30,803 nt of DNA from assembly GCA_002399265.1 (NCBI GenBank), contig DHDG01000037.1, positions 1 to 30,803 on the forward strand, read 5' to 3'. The translations under genes and the position numbers were made by a program. Shown here in pieces: positions 1 through 6,297 of this stretch. The number at the start of each line of letters is the position of its first letter. The stretch's first letter is position 1. The DNA is from Firmicutes bacterium UBA4882 (GTDB taxonomy: Bacteria > Bacillota > UBA4882). Below the pieces are notes generated by a model that worked only from the letters and a program-made list of their open reading frames with translations, was not told where the DNA came from and did not search any database.

Positions 1-163
1 AGCGACCCGGCTGTGCTTAATCAGTCTTAAAGACCTTTCGGACAGCAACTCCGGAGTGATCTTCAGACGGTACAATGACGCCGGTTTCCACCAAGCCCCG
101 GCTCTCTGGGCCATCACACGCGCCTTACTCTCTCCATCACAGTTTTTCCAGTAATCGATTTTA
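1..163 (-). ncRNA. T-box riboswitch leader, stem I part, specifier probably AUC (Ile); runs off the left edge
   Basis: Read on the minus strand, this stretch has the layout of T-box stem I. A lower stem GGAG (132-135) pairs with CTCC (53-56). The specifier-loop strands are AGTA (126-129) and GAAG-ATC-A (57-64). The distal part AGAGAGCCGGGG (96-107) is followed by TTGGTG and GAAACCGG, the usual apical AG-bulge and GGNG/AACCGG signature. The codon after GAAG is ATC (58-60), which would read tRNA-Ile. The antiterminator and T-box sequence (TGGNACCGCG) must lie beyond the edge, so only the 5' half is visible. T-boxes of this type control aminoacyl-tRNA synthetase or amino acid genes, so ileS is the likely gene just outside. 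The identification as a T-box rests on several independent motifs; the amino acid is an inference from loop position. Confidence 0.82.
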
Positions 164-170
164 TATTTAT

Positions 171-197
171 ATTATACACCTAAGAAACTTTTGTCAA
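171..197 (-). promoter_or_regulatory. Sigma-A-type promoter of the T-box leader
   Basis: On the minus strand TTGACA (192-197) and TATAAT (171-176) both match the consensus exactly. The spacer is only 15 nt, shorter than the ideal 17. Transcription would start near 163, just upstream of T-box stem I. Confidence 0.6.
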
Positions 198-207
198 CCG
201 ATTTTCG

Positions 208-313
208 GGACACAGGAGCATCAGGACACATGGGGACGGTTCATGCGTCCTGCCTGATCTCAAGACCTTTTGTTTCAAGCAGGACGCATGAACCGTCCCC
301 CGTGTCCTTGTGT
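208..313. repeat. REP/MITE-like long inverted repeat (GGGGACGGTTC type)
   Basis: Two perfect 22-nt arms (232-253 and 279-300) form an inverted repeat beginning GGGGACGGTTCATG and ending in the complementary CATGAACCGTCCCC. They are separated by 25 nt. The pairing continues imperfectly into flanking GGACACA / TGTGTCC sequence, with a further GGACACAGG copy near 210. GGGGACGGTTC / GAACCGTCCCC ends resemble the repetitive palindromes dispersed in many Clostridia and deltaproteobacterial genomes and mobilised by REP-associated Y1 transposases. No transposase is encoded nearby. Lying just after sbp, the hairpin may also end its transcript. Confidence 0.75.
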
Positions 314-664
314 CTATTCTTTGTCCTTTGGAAACAGTCTTTCGTAGACTAGGCTTCGCAGGATCGACAGGTTGCTAAAAATGCGGATACTGAAGGCCAC
401 CACAGCGCCGATATAAATATCGATGCCCAGTAAATCGCCCAGCCAAGTCAGAATAGCAGCCACAGCAATATTCATAAAAAAGCTGCTTAGAAATTTATGA
501 AAACCGAATTTCCCTTCAAATTGAGCACGTAGTCCCCCGAAAATGGCGTCTAGACCAGCCATGATCGCGACAGCAGTATAGCTGACCATATTGACTGGAA
601 TTTCAACAGGTATGAGAAAACCCATAAAAATCCCAAGGGCAGTACCAAGCAGTGGAATCAGCAT
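314..664 (-). CDS. sbp: Small basic protein, DUF1290 (Sbp family) membrane protein
   Basis: A 116-residue hydrophobic protein with about three membrane segments (near residues 3-25, 29-45 and 62-100) and a basic, charged C-terminus ending KDKE. Length and pattern (LLGTALGIFMGF, AGLDAIFGGLRA, SILRSLVYERLF) fit DUF1290, the B. subtilis Sbp family, whose genes typically sit beside DUF881 and ftsA/ftsZ in Firmicutes. The exact function is unknown; the family context suggests an envelope or division role. The ATG lies one base after the DUF881 stop, with a GGAGGGGG ribosome site inside the end of that gene, so the two are translationally coupled and co-transcribed from the promoter at 1398-1426. 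Confidence 0.87.
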   Translation of the reverse strand: MLIPLLGTALGIFMGFLIPVEIPVNMVSYTAVAIMAGLDAIFGGLRAQFEGKFGFHKFLSSFFMNIAVAAILTWLGDLLGIDIYIGAVVAFSIRIFSNLSILRSLVYERLFPKDKE

Positions 665-665
665 C

Positions 666-1352
666 TTATTGACCCCCTCCTACTACGCGGGCATAGTCAA
701 AATTGAGACTGCCACGGTACGCATGGATTTTTTGATTTTCTACCCTCTTGACCTGGAATTCCAATCCCCATTGCAGAATTTGCTGTTCTACATACCCGCC
801 GCGGATAAGAATGGCGTTTTCAAGCGTCTGCGGGTCGCCTATCGCACGAATAATGTAAGGTGGGGCCATCCTCTTCGTATCAACCAGAATAGTCGTACCA
901 ACGCAACTAAAGCCGGTGGTGGTTACCACGCGTTCGCCATTGATCTCCAATGCTTCCGCACCAGCGGCAAATAACTCATTCACTACTCCCTCAAGCTGAT
1001 CGTAGTGGACAATGAAGAAGATCGGCTCTTCGTCGTGAGCAATGTCCTTCTTATCATCCAGAAGTACCTCAACGCCAGGGCCTTCCAGAGCGGTCAGACC
1101 TGCCACTGCCCTCATTCTCTCCAACTCGGAGTCACGATCATAATTGTGAAGCTGGTTGCGCAGCGTCAAGATCTCGCTTTCCAGCCTCTTTTGGGTGTCC
1201 TCCTGACTTTTCAGCAATGTTGCGAGCTCATCGACATTACTGGATGGAAGCCATTTACGCATTTGCTCCTGAGTCCGAAACTGCCAAATCACTAGCATTG
1301 CCAATAGCATACAGATTAGTCCAATTCCGATCTGCCAACTCTTCACCCGCAA
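666..1352 (-). CDS. DUF881 family membrane-anchored protein
   Basis: About 228 residues: one N-terminal membrane segment (IGIGLICMLLAMLVIW), a short coiled coil (LLKSQEDTQKRLESEILTLRNQL), then the conserved DUF881 globular domain. Family-like stretches are GLTALEGPGVEVLLDD, LEGVVNELFAAGAEALEINGERV and PPYIIRAIGDPQTLENAI. DUF881 proteins (B. subtilis YlxW/YlxX) sit on the outer face of the membrane near division genes; their role is not settled. I placed the start at a TTG (1350-1352) because AGGGTGA lies five bases upstream; the in-frame GTG at 1359-1361 is an alternative but would overlap that site. Sbp follows at once. No ftsA or ftsZ is visible, so this pair stands apart from the division cluster. 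Confidence 0.88.
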   Translation of the reverse strand: MRVKSWQIGIGLICMLLAMLVIWQFRTQEQMRKWLPSSNVDELATLLKSQEDTQKRLESEILTLRNQLHNYDRDSELERMRAVAGLTALEGPGVEVLLDDKKDIAHDEEPIFFIVHYDQLEGVVNELFAAGAEALEINGERVVTTTGFSCVGTTILVDTKRMAPPYIIRAIGDPQTLENAILIRGGYVEQQILQWGLEFQVKRVENQKIHAYRGSLNFDYARVVGGGQ

Positions 1353-1397
1353 TTGAATCACCCTTTTCTGCAGACCACTAGTATGAGTCTATCTCTC

Positions 1398-1426
1398 AGT
1401 TTAGCTGTGCCAGAGCCGGGTGTCAA
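1398..1426 (-). promoter_or_regulatory. Sigma-A promoter of the DUF881-sbp operon
   Basis: Minus strand TTGACA (1421-1426, perfect) is followed after 17 nt by TAAACT (1398-1403, 4 of 6). It sits between the mreB terminator and the DUF881 start, giving a leader of about 40 nt. Confidence 0.6.
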
Positions 1427-1438
1427 CCAAATTGACAT

Positions 1439-1461
1439 AAAAAGCGCGTCCCCTAACGCGC
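1439..1461 (-). terminator. Intrinsic terminator after mreB
   Basis: Minus strand hairpin GCGCGT-TAGGGG-ACGCGC (1444-1461) followed by TTTTT (1439-1443), 20 nt after the mreB stop codon. Confidence 0.8.
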
Positions 1462-1480
1462 CGATAAGGTGCCAGTTAGC

Positions 1481-2533
1481 TCATGTGGCGGCCTTTTTGG
1501 CAGCGATAAACAGGCGCTGATATTTTGATAAATTTTCAAGTGTCTGGCCAATGCCAAGGACTACACTTTCAAAAGGATTGTCGGCAATTCGGACCGGCAT
1601 GCGTATTTCTTTCGTAAGACGCTCAGCAAATCCCCGCATTAAGGATCCGCCCCCGGTAGCGACGATCTCTTTGTCCATAATATCTGCCAGTAACTCTGGT
1701 GGTGTATGTTCCAACAGCGTTCGGATTCCGGCAATGATGGTTTCCAATGGTTCCTGAACAGCCTCGAAAATTTCAAGGGCTTGAACTGTGATTACTTTGG
1801 GCAGTCCGCTGATATGGTCGCGACCGCGCACTTCTACGGCAGTATTGTTCTTTTCCGTAGGCTCGATCGCCCAAGCGGCGGCAATTTTCAGGTCTTCCGC
1901 CGTTCTTTCACCAATCATCAAGTTAAACTTGCGTCGGATAAAACGCGCCAGGGCTTCGTCAAATGCTTCTCCGCCCACCCGGATTAGTTGCCCTGTTACG
2001 ATGCTGCCCAAGGAAATAACGGCAATATCCGTTGTGCCTCCACCAATATCGACGACCATATTGCCGGAAGGCTCATGAACAGGAAGACCCGCCCCGATTG
2101 CAGCGGCAACCGGTTCTTCAATCAAAAACGCCTCACGCGCACCCGCCCATAGAGTAGCTTCGGTGACAGCCCGGCGCTCAACGTCCGTAATCTGCGAGGT
2201 GACACTGACGACAACTCTGGGCTTAAAAAACGGTCTTCCTTTCGTAGCTTTTCTGATCAAGTAGCGGATCATTTCCCTGGTAATGTTGAAATCGCCTATC
2301 ACACCGGCATTGAGCGGCCTGATAGCCTCAATGTCGCCTGGAGTCCGGCCGATCATCTGACGCGCCTCTTCGCCAATAGCCAAAATCTCCTTAGTTGGTC
2401 CATTCTTGACAGCAACGACCGAAGGTTCACGTAAGACTACGCCACGGCCGCGCTCATATACCAAACTGTTGGCGGTACCTAAATCTATACCTAAATCCCT
2501 GGCGAAATGCCTTCTGACAAAATGCAGTGTCAT
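1481..2533 (-). CDS. mreB: MreB/Mbl-type actin-like rod-shape protein
   Basis: A 350-residue bacterial actin homologue of ordinary MreB length. Visible nucleotide-binding elements are phosphate-1 DLGIDLGTANSLV (residues 13-25), phosphate-2 VVDIGGGTTDIAVISLG (about 160-176) and the adenosine motif EIVATGGGSLMRGF. SQITDVERRAVTEA, IEEPVAAAIGAGLPV and RVGGEAFDEAL are typical of MreB, Mbl and MreBH. The family forms membrane-bound filaments that guide cell-wall elongation, and in spore-formers also sporulation steps. ATG follows GGGAGGG at good spacing, 15 nt after the preceding unknown gene. mreC and mreD are not adjacent, so this is probably a second, Mbl-like copy in an operon with rluB rather than the mreBCD copy; the exact paralogue cannot be decided here. 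Confidence 0.92.
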   Translation of the reverse strand: MTLHFVRRHFARDLGIDLGTANSLVYERGRGVVLREPSVVAVKNGPTKEILAIGEEARQMIGRTPGDIEAIRPLNAGVIGDFNITREMIRYLIRKATKGRPFFKPRVVVSVTSQITDVERRAVTEATLWAGAREAFLIEEPVAAAIGAGLPVHEPSGNMVVDIGGGTTDIAVISLGSIVTGQLIRVGGEAFDEALARFIRRKFNLMIGERTAEDLKIAAAWAIEPTEKNNTAVEVRGRDHISGLPKVITVQALEIFEAVQEPLETIIAGIRTLLEHTPPELLADIMDKEIVATGGGSLMRGFAERLTKEIRMPVRIADNPFESVVLGIGQTLENLSKYQRLFIAAKKAAT

Positions 2534-2548
2534 TGTGCCCTCCCGGCT

Positions 2549-3025
2549 TCACTGGAAATCCTGATTATATAAGCCCGCTTGTCGGTTTTGTTCACTAAGA
2601 CGATAGAGCATACGCTCCACATCATATTGTGTGAGTTCAATTTGTTCCGGTTCGATAATTTTAATACAACGGAATTCTTTTTTCATCGTCAGCTGCGCCA
2701 AGTCTTCGATTGAATCGGCTATAACAGTCAATTCGACTGGTGCATAGGCCACCGGTCCCTCGTTTGGGACATCGGATGCAAGACGGTATATTTCATTGCC
2801 GTCCTCAATGTTTTCCAGTTCCAGACCTTGAAAAGGCATGTTGCGCAGTATTTCAACCTGTCGCTCTCTGACCCTTTCCGCCGCCTGCGCAGGATCTTCC
2901 GAGCCAAAAATGAAACGCCGGTTTTTAGGCTCTCCACGATAGTCAAAACGCAACCTCGCCCGAACTGGCGTTTTCAAATCGAGCTCACCTCGCGGGTTTT
3001 TAGCTATAACGCGCTTACTTTTCAT
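2549..3025 (-). CDS. Unknown 158-residue protein between rluB and mreB
   Basis: I do not recognise this protein. It is soluble and charged, with no membrane segment or signal peptide. The first 45 residues are basic (KSKRVIAKNPRGELDLKTPV, RARLRFDYRGEPKNRRFIFG). A middle helix rich in E, R and A follows (PAQAAERVRERQVEILRNM). The C-terminal half resembles an alpha/beta fold and ends in a helix (YDVERMLYRLSEQNRQ). The gene overlaps the end of rluB by 11 nt and its ATG follows GGAG at about 5 nt, so translation is coupled. Its stop is 15 nt before mreB. The conserved-looking operon position suggests a housekeeping, ribosome- or envelope-related protein, but this is only inference. Confidence 0.8.
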   Translation of the reverse strand: MKSKRVIAKNPRGELDLKTPVRARLRFDYRGEPKNRRFIFGSEDPAQAAERVRERQVEILRNMPFQGLELENIEDGNEIYRLASDVPNEGPVAYAPVELTVIADSIEDLAQLTMKKEFRCIKIIEPEQIELTQYDVERMLYRLSEQNRQAGLYNQDFQ

Positions 3026-3752
3026 TAATGCTCCAATCCGGCAGTAAAGCCTGCAGAGCGCTTAGTTCTTTTTCGGAAAGGTGACGAAAACTTCCTGGTG
3101 CCAGTCCTTCCATGGTCAGAGGACCCAACTGCACCCGGAGCAGTCTGCTGACCGGATGTCCAATTGCTTGACACATTCTTCTGACTTGCCGCTTACGGCC
3201 TTCGTGAATCCTTACACGTAAAATAGCATACCCATTTCCGGATTTGATTATATCAACTTGTGCCGGGGCAGTTCGACGTCCTTCGATTATAATGCCCTGC
3301 CGGAACTGACCTAACTGCTGCTCTTCTGGGACACCGACTACAGTCGCATGATATTCTTTGGTAACCTCCCTGCTCGGGTGGGTCAATGCAAATGACAAAT
3401 CGCCGTCATTGGTTAACAGCAGTAAGCCTTCGGTGTCTTTGTCCAAACGGCCAACCGGAAAAACGCGTACTCCGACATCGCCGATCAAATCCAACACTGT
3501 TTTGCGATGATGCGTATCATGGGCTGTGACTAATATCCCGGCAGGTTTATTCAGCATTAAATAGACCTTTTTGCTATCTGGCGTGATGGCCCGGCCCCCA
3601 ACCGTAATGTAGTCCCGGCCGGGTTCAATTTTGACTCCCATATCGCGCACAACAGCGCCATTTACTGTTATCTTACCCTGACGAATTAATTCTTCCGCGT
3701 GTCTGCGCGAAGCAACGCCCTGCGCAGCCAAGAATTTTTGCAGACGTTCCAT
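3015..3752 (-). CDS. rluB: Pseudouridine synthase, RluB/RsuA family
   Basis: A 245-residue enzyme that isomerises a uridine in rRNA to pseudouridine; the RluB subfamily acts on 23S rRNA. An N-terminal S4 RNA-binding domain (MERLQKFLAAQGVASRRHAEE, residues 1-50) is followed by the catalytic domain. That domain has the signature GRLDKDTEGLLLLTNDG (about 101-117), with Asp104 as the expected nucleophile. KEYHATVVG and HEGRKRQVRRMCQAIGHPV are also typical. I start at the ATG (3750-3752), where the S4 domain begins; in-frame TTG/GTG codons up to 18 nt upstream are possible but less likely. It heads an operon with the unknown gene and mreB. RluB versus RluF/RsuA cannot be fully separated by eye. 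Confidence 0.92.
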   Translation of the reverse strand: MERLQKFLAAQGVASRRHAEELIRQGKITVNGAVVRDMGVKIEPGRDYITVGGRAITPDSKKVYLMLNKPAGILVTAHDTHHRKTVLDLIGDVGVRVFPVGRLDKDTEGLLLLTNDGDLSFALTHPSREVTKEYHATVVGVPEEQQLGQFRQGIIIEGRRTAPAQVDIIKSGNGYAILRVRIHEGRKRQVRRMCQAIGHPVSRLLRVQLGPLTMEGLAPGSFRHLSEKELSALQALLPDWSINEK

Positions 3753-3798
3753 GGAATGAATCACCACCAAAATCGAGTCATTGCCAAAATAGTATCAT

Positions 3799-3827
3799 AA
3801 AACCCCGTCCTGTCATAGCCGGGGTTT
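3799..3827 (-). terminator. Terminator hairpin after dacF
   Basis: Minus strand AAACCCCG ... CGGGGTTTT (3799-3827) forms an 8-bp stem with a 12-nt loop, ending in a short T run. It lies 29 nt after the dacF stop. The T tract is short, so termination may be partial. Confidence 0.6.
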
Positions 3828-3855
3828 AGATTTTTGTCTATGCGAACCAAAGTGC

Positions 3856-4977
3856 TCAGCGGCCAAAAAGCCTCCTGAGCCAGTTAACAAATACGTGCAA
3901 AAAAGTTCTCCGCGGTACGGCCTCCTCAGTAATCAAATCAATCTCTGCCAATACTGCTCCGTCGCAGACGGCCTTTAGCCGCCCCACGCTCTGCAAACGC
4001 ATTACCGGAGCCGGAATATTGGACGAGAGGTCGATTTCCAAAGCCATTTTTCGGGCTTGGCTTTTGCTCAGTACTAGATTGAGCTCTTGCGCGGGAATGA
4101 CATTGACGACATCACGCACCCCATCGGTGACATTGGCTGGCTTGATGACCTGCCCGGCAGAAGCTATACGTATCAGTTCAAAATTGGCAAAACCCCATTC
4201 CAGTAAAGCGCTGCAGTCAGCATACATGTCTTTACTCTTAAAAACTACCGCCAGTAATTGCTGGTCATCCCTGGTAGCGGACGCCACCAGACAATGACCG
4301 GCCGATCTGGTGTATCCAGTTTTGACCCCATCCGCACCATCAAAGCGCCAGAGCAATTTATTATGATTTGTCATGGACCGATCCCAGTCATTTCCCGGCC
4401 ACGGAGTCACATGCTGTCTGGTGGAAACTATTTTAGCAAAGACCGGATTGTGCAAGGCATAGCGGGTGATGGCCGCCATGTCATGCACGGTCGTCAAATG
4501 ATTAGAAACAGGCAGGCCGTGAGGATTCACAAAATTACTCTCTTTAGCGCCGATGGCGCGTGCTTTTTCGTTAAGCATTGTGATAAACCGCTCCTGATTG
4601 CCGGCAATATGTTCCGCCACCGCAACAGAAGCGTCATTTCCGGAACTGAGCAATACACCGTAAAGTAGATCTTCCAGAGTCTGAACTTCCCCTTGAGATA
4701 ACCAAATAGAAGAACCCTCGATGCGCGCAGCGTTTTTACTGACAATTGTCTTGGAATTCAAATCTCCATTTTCGATCGCAACAATAGCAGTCAAGATCTT
4801 GGTAGTGCTGGCAGGCTCCATTTGCTGATGGCTATTCTTCTGATAAAGAATCGTGCCAGTGGTGACATCCATCAGAATGGCCGAGTTGCCGGAAACAACT
4901 GGTCTGGCCCATGCCGGGCCAGCTACGGCAAGCATGAAGAAACAAGTGATCAAACAAACTGATAACACACGTTTCAT
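3856..4977 (-). CDS. dacF: D-alanyl-D-alanine carboxypeptidase (penicillin-binding protein, DacF/PBP5 type)
   Basis: A 373-residue serine DD-peptidase that trims the terminal D-Ala from peptidoglycan stem peptides outside the membrane. A signal peptide (residues 1-24, ending AWA) precedes the peptidase S11 domain with the three penicillin-binding motifs: STTK with Ser57 and Lys60, SGN at 112-114, and KTG at 219-221. A beta-rich PBP5 C-terminal domain follows, then an amphipathic tail (FLHVFVNWLRRLFGR), as expected for a C-terminal membrane anchor. The start at 4975-4977 follows AGGAGGT. The reading frame stays open upstream to 5103, but without a signal peptide there. Neighbouring ytfI-ytfJ suggest sporulation, where B. 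subtilis DacF acts, but a vegetative role is equally possible. Confidence 0.92.
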   Translation of the reverse strand: MKRVLSVCLITCFFMLAVAGPAWARPVVSGNSAILMDVTTGTILYQKNSHQQMEPASTTKILTAIVAIENGDLNSKTIVSKNAARIEGSSIWLSQGEVQTLEDLLYGVLLSSGNDASVAVAEHIAGNQERFITMLNEKARAIGAKESNFVNPHGLPVSNHLTTVHDMAAITRYALHNPVFAKIVSTRQHVTPWPGNDWDRSMTNHNKLLWRFDGADGVKTGYTRSAGHCLVASATRDDQQLLAVVFKSKDMYADCSALLEWGFANFELIRIASAGQVIKPANVTDGVRDVVNVIPAQELNLVLSKSQARKMALEIDLSSNIPAPVMRLQSVGRLKAVCDGAVLAEIDLITEEAVPRRTFLHVFVNWLRRLFGR

Positions 4978-5101
4978 AAAAGCCCGACCTCCTGGATAAT
5001 CCGGGGCAAATCCATCAACGATTGTACAATTTTCTTTACTTGGGCATAATCCCTCTTTGAAATGACTGGAATGACTGGCAAGAGCAGAACAGAGGCCCCA
5101 C

Positions 5102-5125
5102 AAAAAAGCCGCGGTATACCGCGGC
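5102..5125 (-). terminator. Intrinsic terminator after ytfJ
   Basis: Minus strand perfect palindrome GCCGCGGTATACCGCGGC (5108-5125) followed by TTTTTT (5102-5107), 23 nt after the ytfJ stop codon. Confidence 0.85.
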
Positions 5126-5148
5126 GCGTAAACCTTGGATATCCTTTG

Positions 5149-5553
5149 CTAATGCGTCAGTGTCAGTGATTCTCTTTTGCCTTTTAGTAATCCGTCGATC
5201 TTATCGATTAGGTCAGGCATTGTATCCAAAACACGATCAAATACCGCGTTACCCCCGACCGGGACAAATCGGGTATCGCCTTTGCCTACGGTCAGAAAGC
5301 CAACCGGATTCAGCGTTATTCCGGCACCGCTGCCGCCGCCAAAAGGAAGCTGATTGGCTTCAGAATTTTCACGCTCGCGGTCCCGGTCGCGCTGCGCCCG
5401 GTTGTTGCTGTCAAACTCTGAACCACCCGCTGCAAATCCAAATGTGACACGCGATACTGGAACAATGACTGTCCCATCCGGGGTTTCCACAGGATCACCC
5501 AAAATGGTGTTAACATCGACCATATCTTTAATACTGGTCATGGTAGTTTTCAT
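5149..5553 (-). CDS. ytfJ: Spore protein YtfJ (GerW family)
   Basis: A 134-residue protein with the YtfJ/GerW core: SIKDMVDVNTILGDPVETPDG near the start, VTFGFAAGGSEF, a charged variable linker, then FGGGSGAGITLNPVGFLTVG and a C-terminal DKIDGLL helix. In B. subtilis YtfJ (GerW) is a forespore protein needed for normal germination responses. The ATG lies seven bases after the DUF2953 stop and has only a weak GAAGG site at close range, so coupled re-initiation is likely. Oddly, the family's usual N-terminus HPIEGLM is encoded just upstream in frame, but no ATG, GTG or TTG precedes it before a TGA stop. Transcription is probably from the sigma-F-like promoter ahead of ytfI. Confidence 0.92.
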   Translation of the reverse strand: MKTTMTSIKDMVDVNTILGDPVETPDGTVIVPVSRVTFGFAAGGSEFDSNNRAQRDRDRERENSEANQLPFGGGSGAGITLNPVGFLTVGKGDTRFVPVGGNAVFDRVLDTMPDLIDKIDGLLKGKRESLTLTH

Positions 5554-5560
5554 TAAGCCT

Positions 5561-6232
5561 TCAATAGGATGCTCGTTCGTTGGATTGCACTCCTTCCTTT
5601 CTCAGAAAGTGTCTGAGATAGTTGCGGAAACCTGCAGCAATAATATGGCCGATTTTCAGTTCTAATATACAGAAGAAGTCTGTCTCAAGCTTTGGCTGGT
5701 CATAAGAAGGCAGAATAGAAATCTGGCGTCTTTTACATTTACTAAAATCTATGTATTGTTGCAGATAGCCAAAGGCTAGCCCAGTTAAGGCATAGGAAGC
5801 GCCCGTAGCGACGGCGGTAAAGGCCGCATCTTCCAGCCCCATAACGCTCACCCAACGCAAATGAATGCATTTTGTTTGAGAATGCTTTGCCGAAAAGGAA
5901 GCCACCCAATGGATAGATTCATTCCTGACAAACAGCGACAACAGTGCGATACCCAGCCCGTAGTCTTGGACTCGGGGCCAGAATTCCAACAATGGCGGCA
6001 AATCGTTTTTTCGTCGCTTCGGTTCTTGATCATCTTCTGGCTTTTGATCTTCAGATTTCGGCTTTTGATTAGCAGAGTTATACTTGTGGGTATAACTAAA
6101 CAAGCCAAAGAGCAGTTTGAGATCCAAGCGGACAAATTGCAGCGCCGGACTTAACAGCGCCTTGACCTGAAAACGCACCGGGATAAAGTAAAGCAATACG
6201 AGACTGAGTAGCAGAATGAGAATCAATGGCAC
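5561..6232 (-). CDS. ytfI: DUF2953 membrane protein (YtfI-like)
   Basis: About 223 residues. A membrane segment at the N-terminus (PLILILLLSLVLLYFIPVRF) is followed by a charged linker full of K, E, D and P (about residues 50-80). The DUF2953 signature comes next: HLRWVSVMGLEDAAFTAVATGASYALTG. In B. subtilis ytfI stands directly before ytfJ, and the same pairing is kept here. The molecular role of DUF2953 is unknown; linkage to ytfJ suggests spore formation or germination. I chose the GTG at 6230-6232 because GAGGTGA lies 8 nt before it. The GTG at 6242-6244 would overlap that ribosome site. No ferredoxin or enzyme motif is seen. Confidence 0.85.
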   Translation of the reverse strand: MPLILILLLSLVLLYFIPVRFQVKALLSPALQFVRLDLKLLFGLFSYTHKYNSANQKPKSEDQKPEDDQEPKRRKNDLPPLLEFWPRVQDYGLGIALLSLFVRNESIHWVASFSAKHSQTKCIHLRWVSVMGLEDAAFTAVATGASYALTGLAFGYLQQYIDFSKCKRRQISILPSYDQPKLETDFFCILELKIGHIIAAGFRNYLRHFLRKEGVQSNERASY

Positions 6233-6264
6233 AGGGCTGTTCACCTCGATAGCAAACTTGGTTT

Positions 6265-6294
6265 AGTTTTCCACTGACTCTCATTCAATATACC
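6265..6294 (-). promoter_or_regulatory. Candidate forespore (sigma-F-like) promoter of ytfI-ytfJ
   Basis: Minus strand GTATA (6290-6294) is followed after 16 nt by GGAAAACTA (6265-6273). This resembles the B. subtilis sigma-F pattern (GYATA, about 16 nt, GG..A.A..). It overlaps the last codons' surroundings of the ATPase gene and would give a leader of about 25 nt. Sequence resemblance only. Confidence 0.4.
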
Positions 6295-6297
6295 CGC

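Noticed and set aside
75..257. 60-codon plus-strand frame at the left end
   Set aside because: It covers the T-box leader, its promoter and part of the palindromic repeat; no coding signal.
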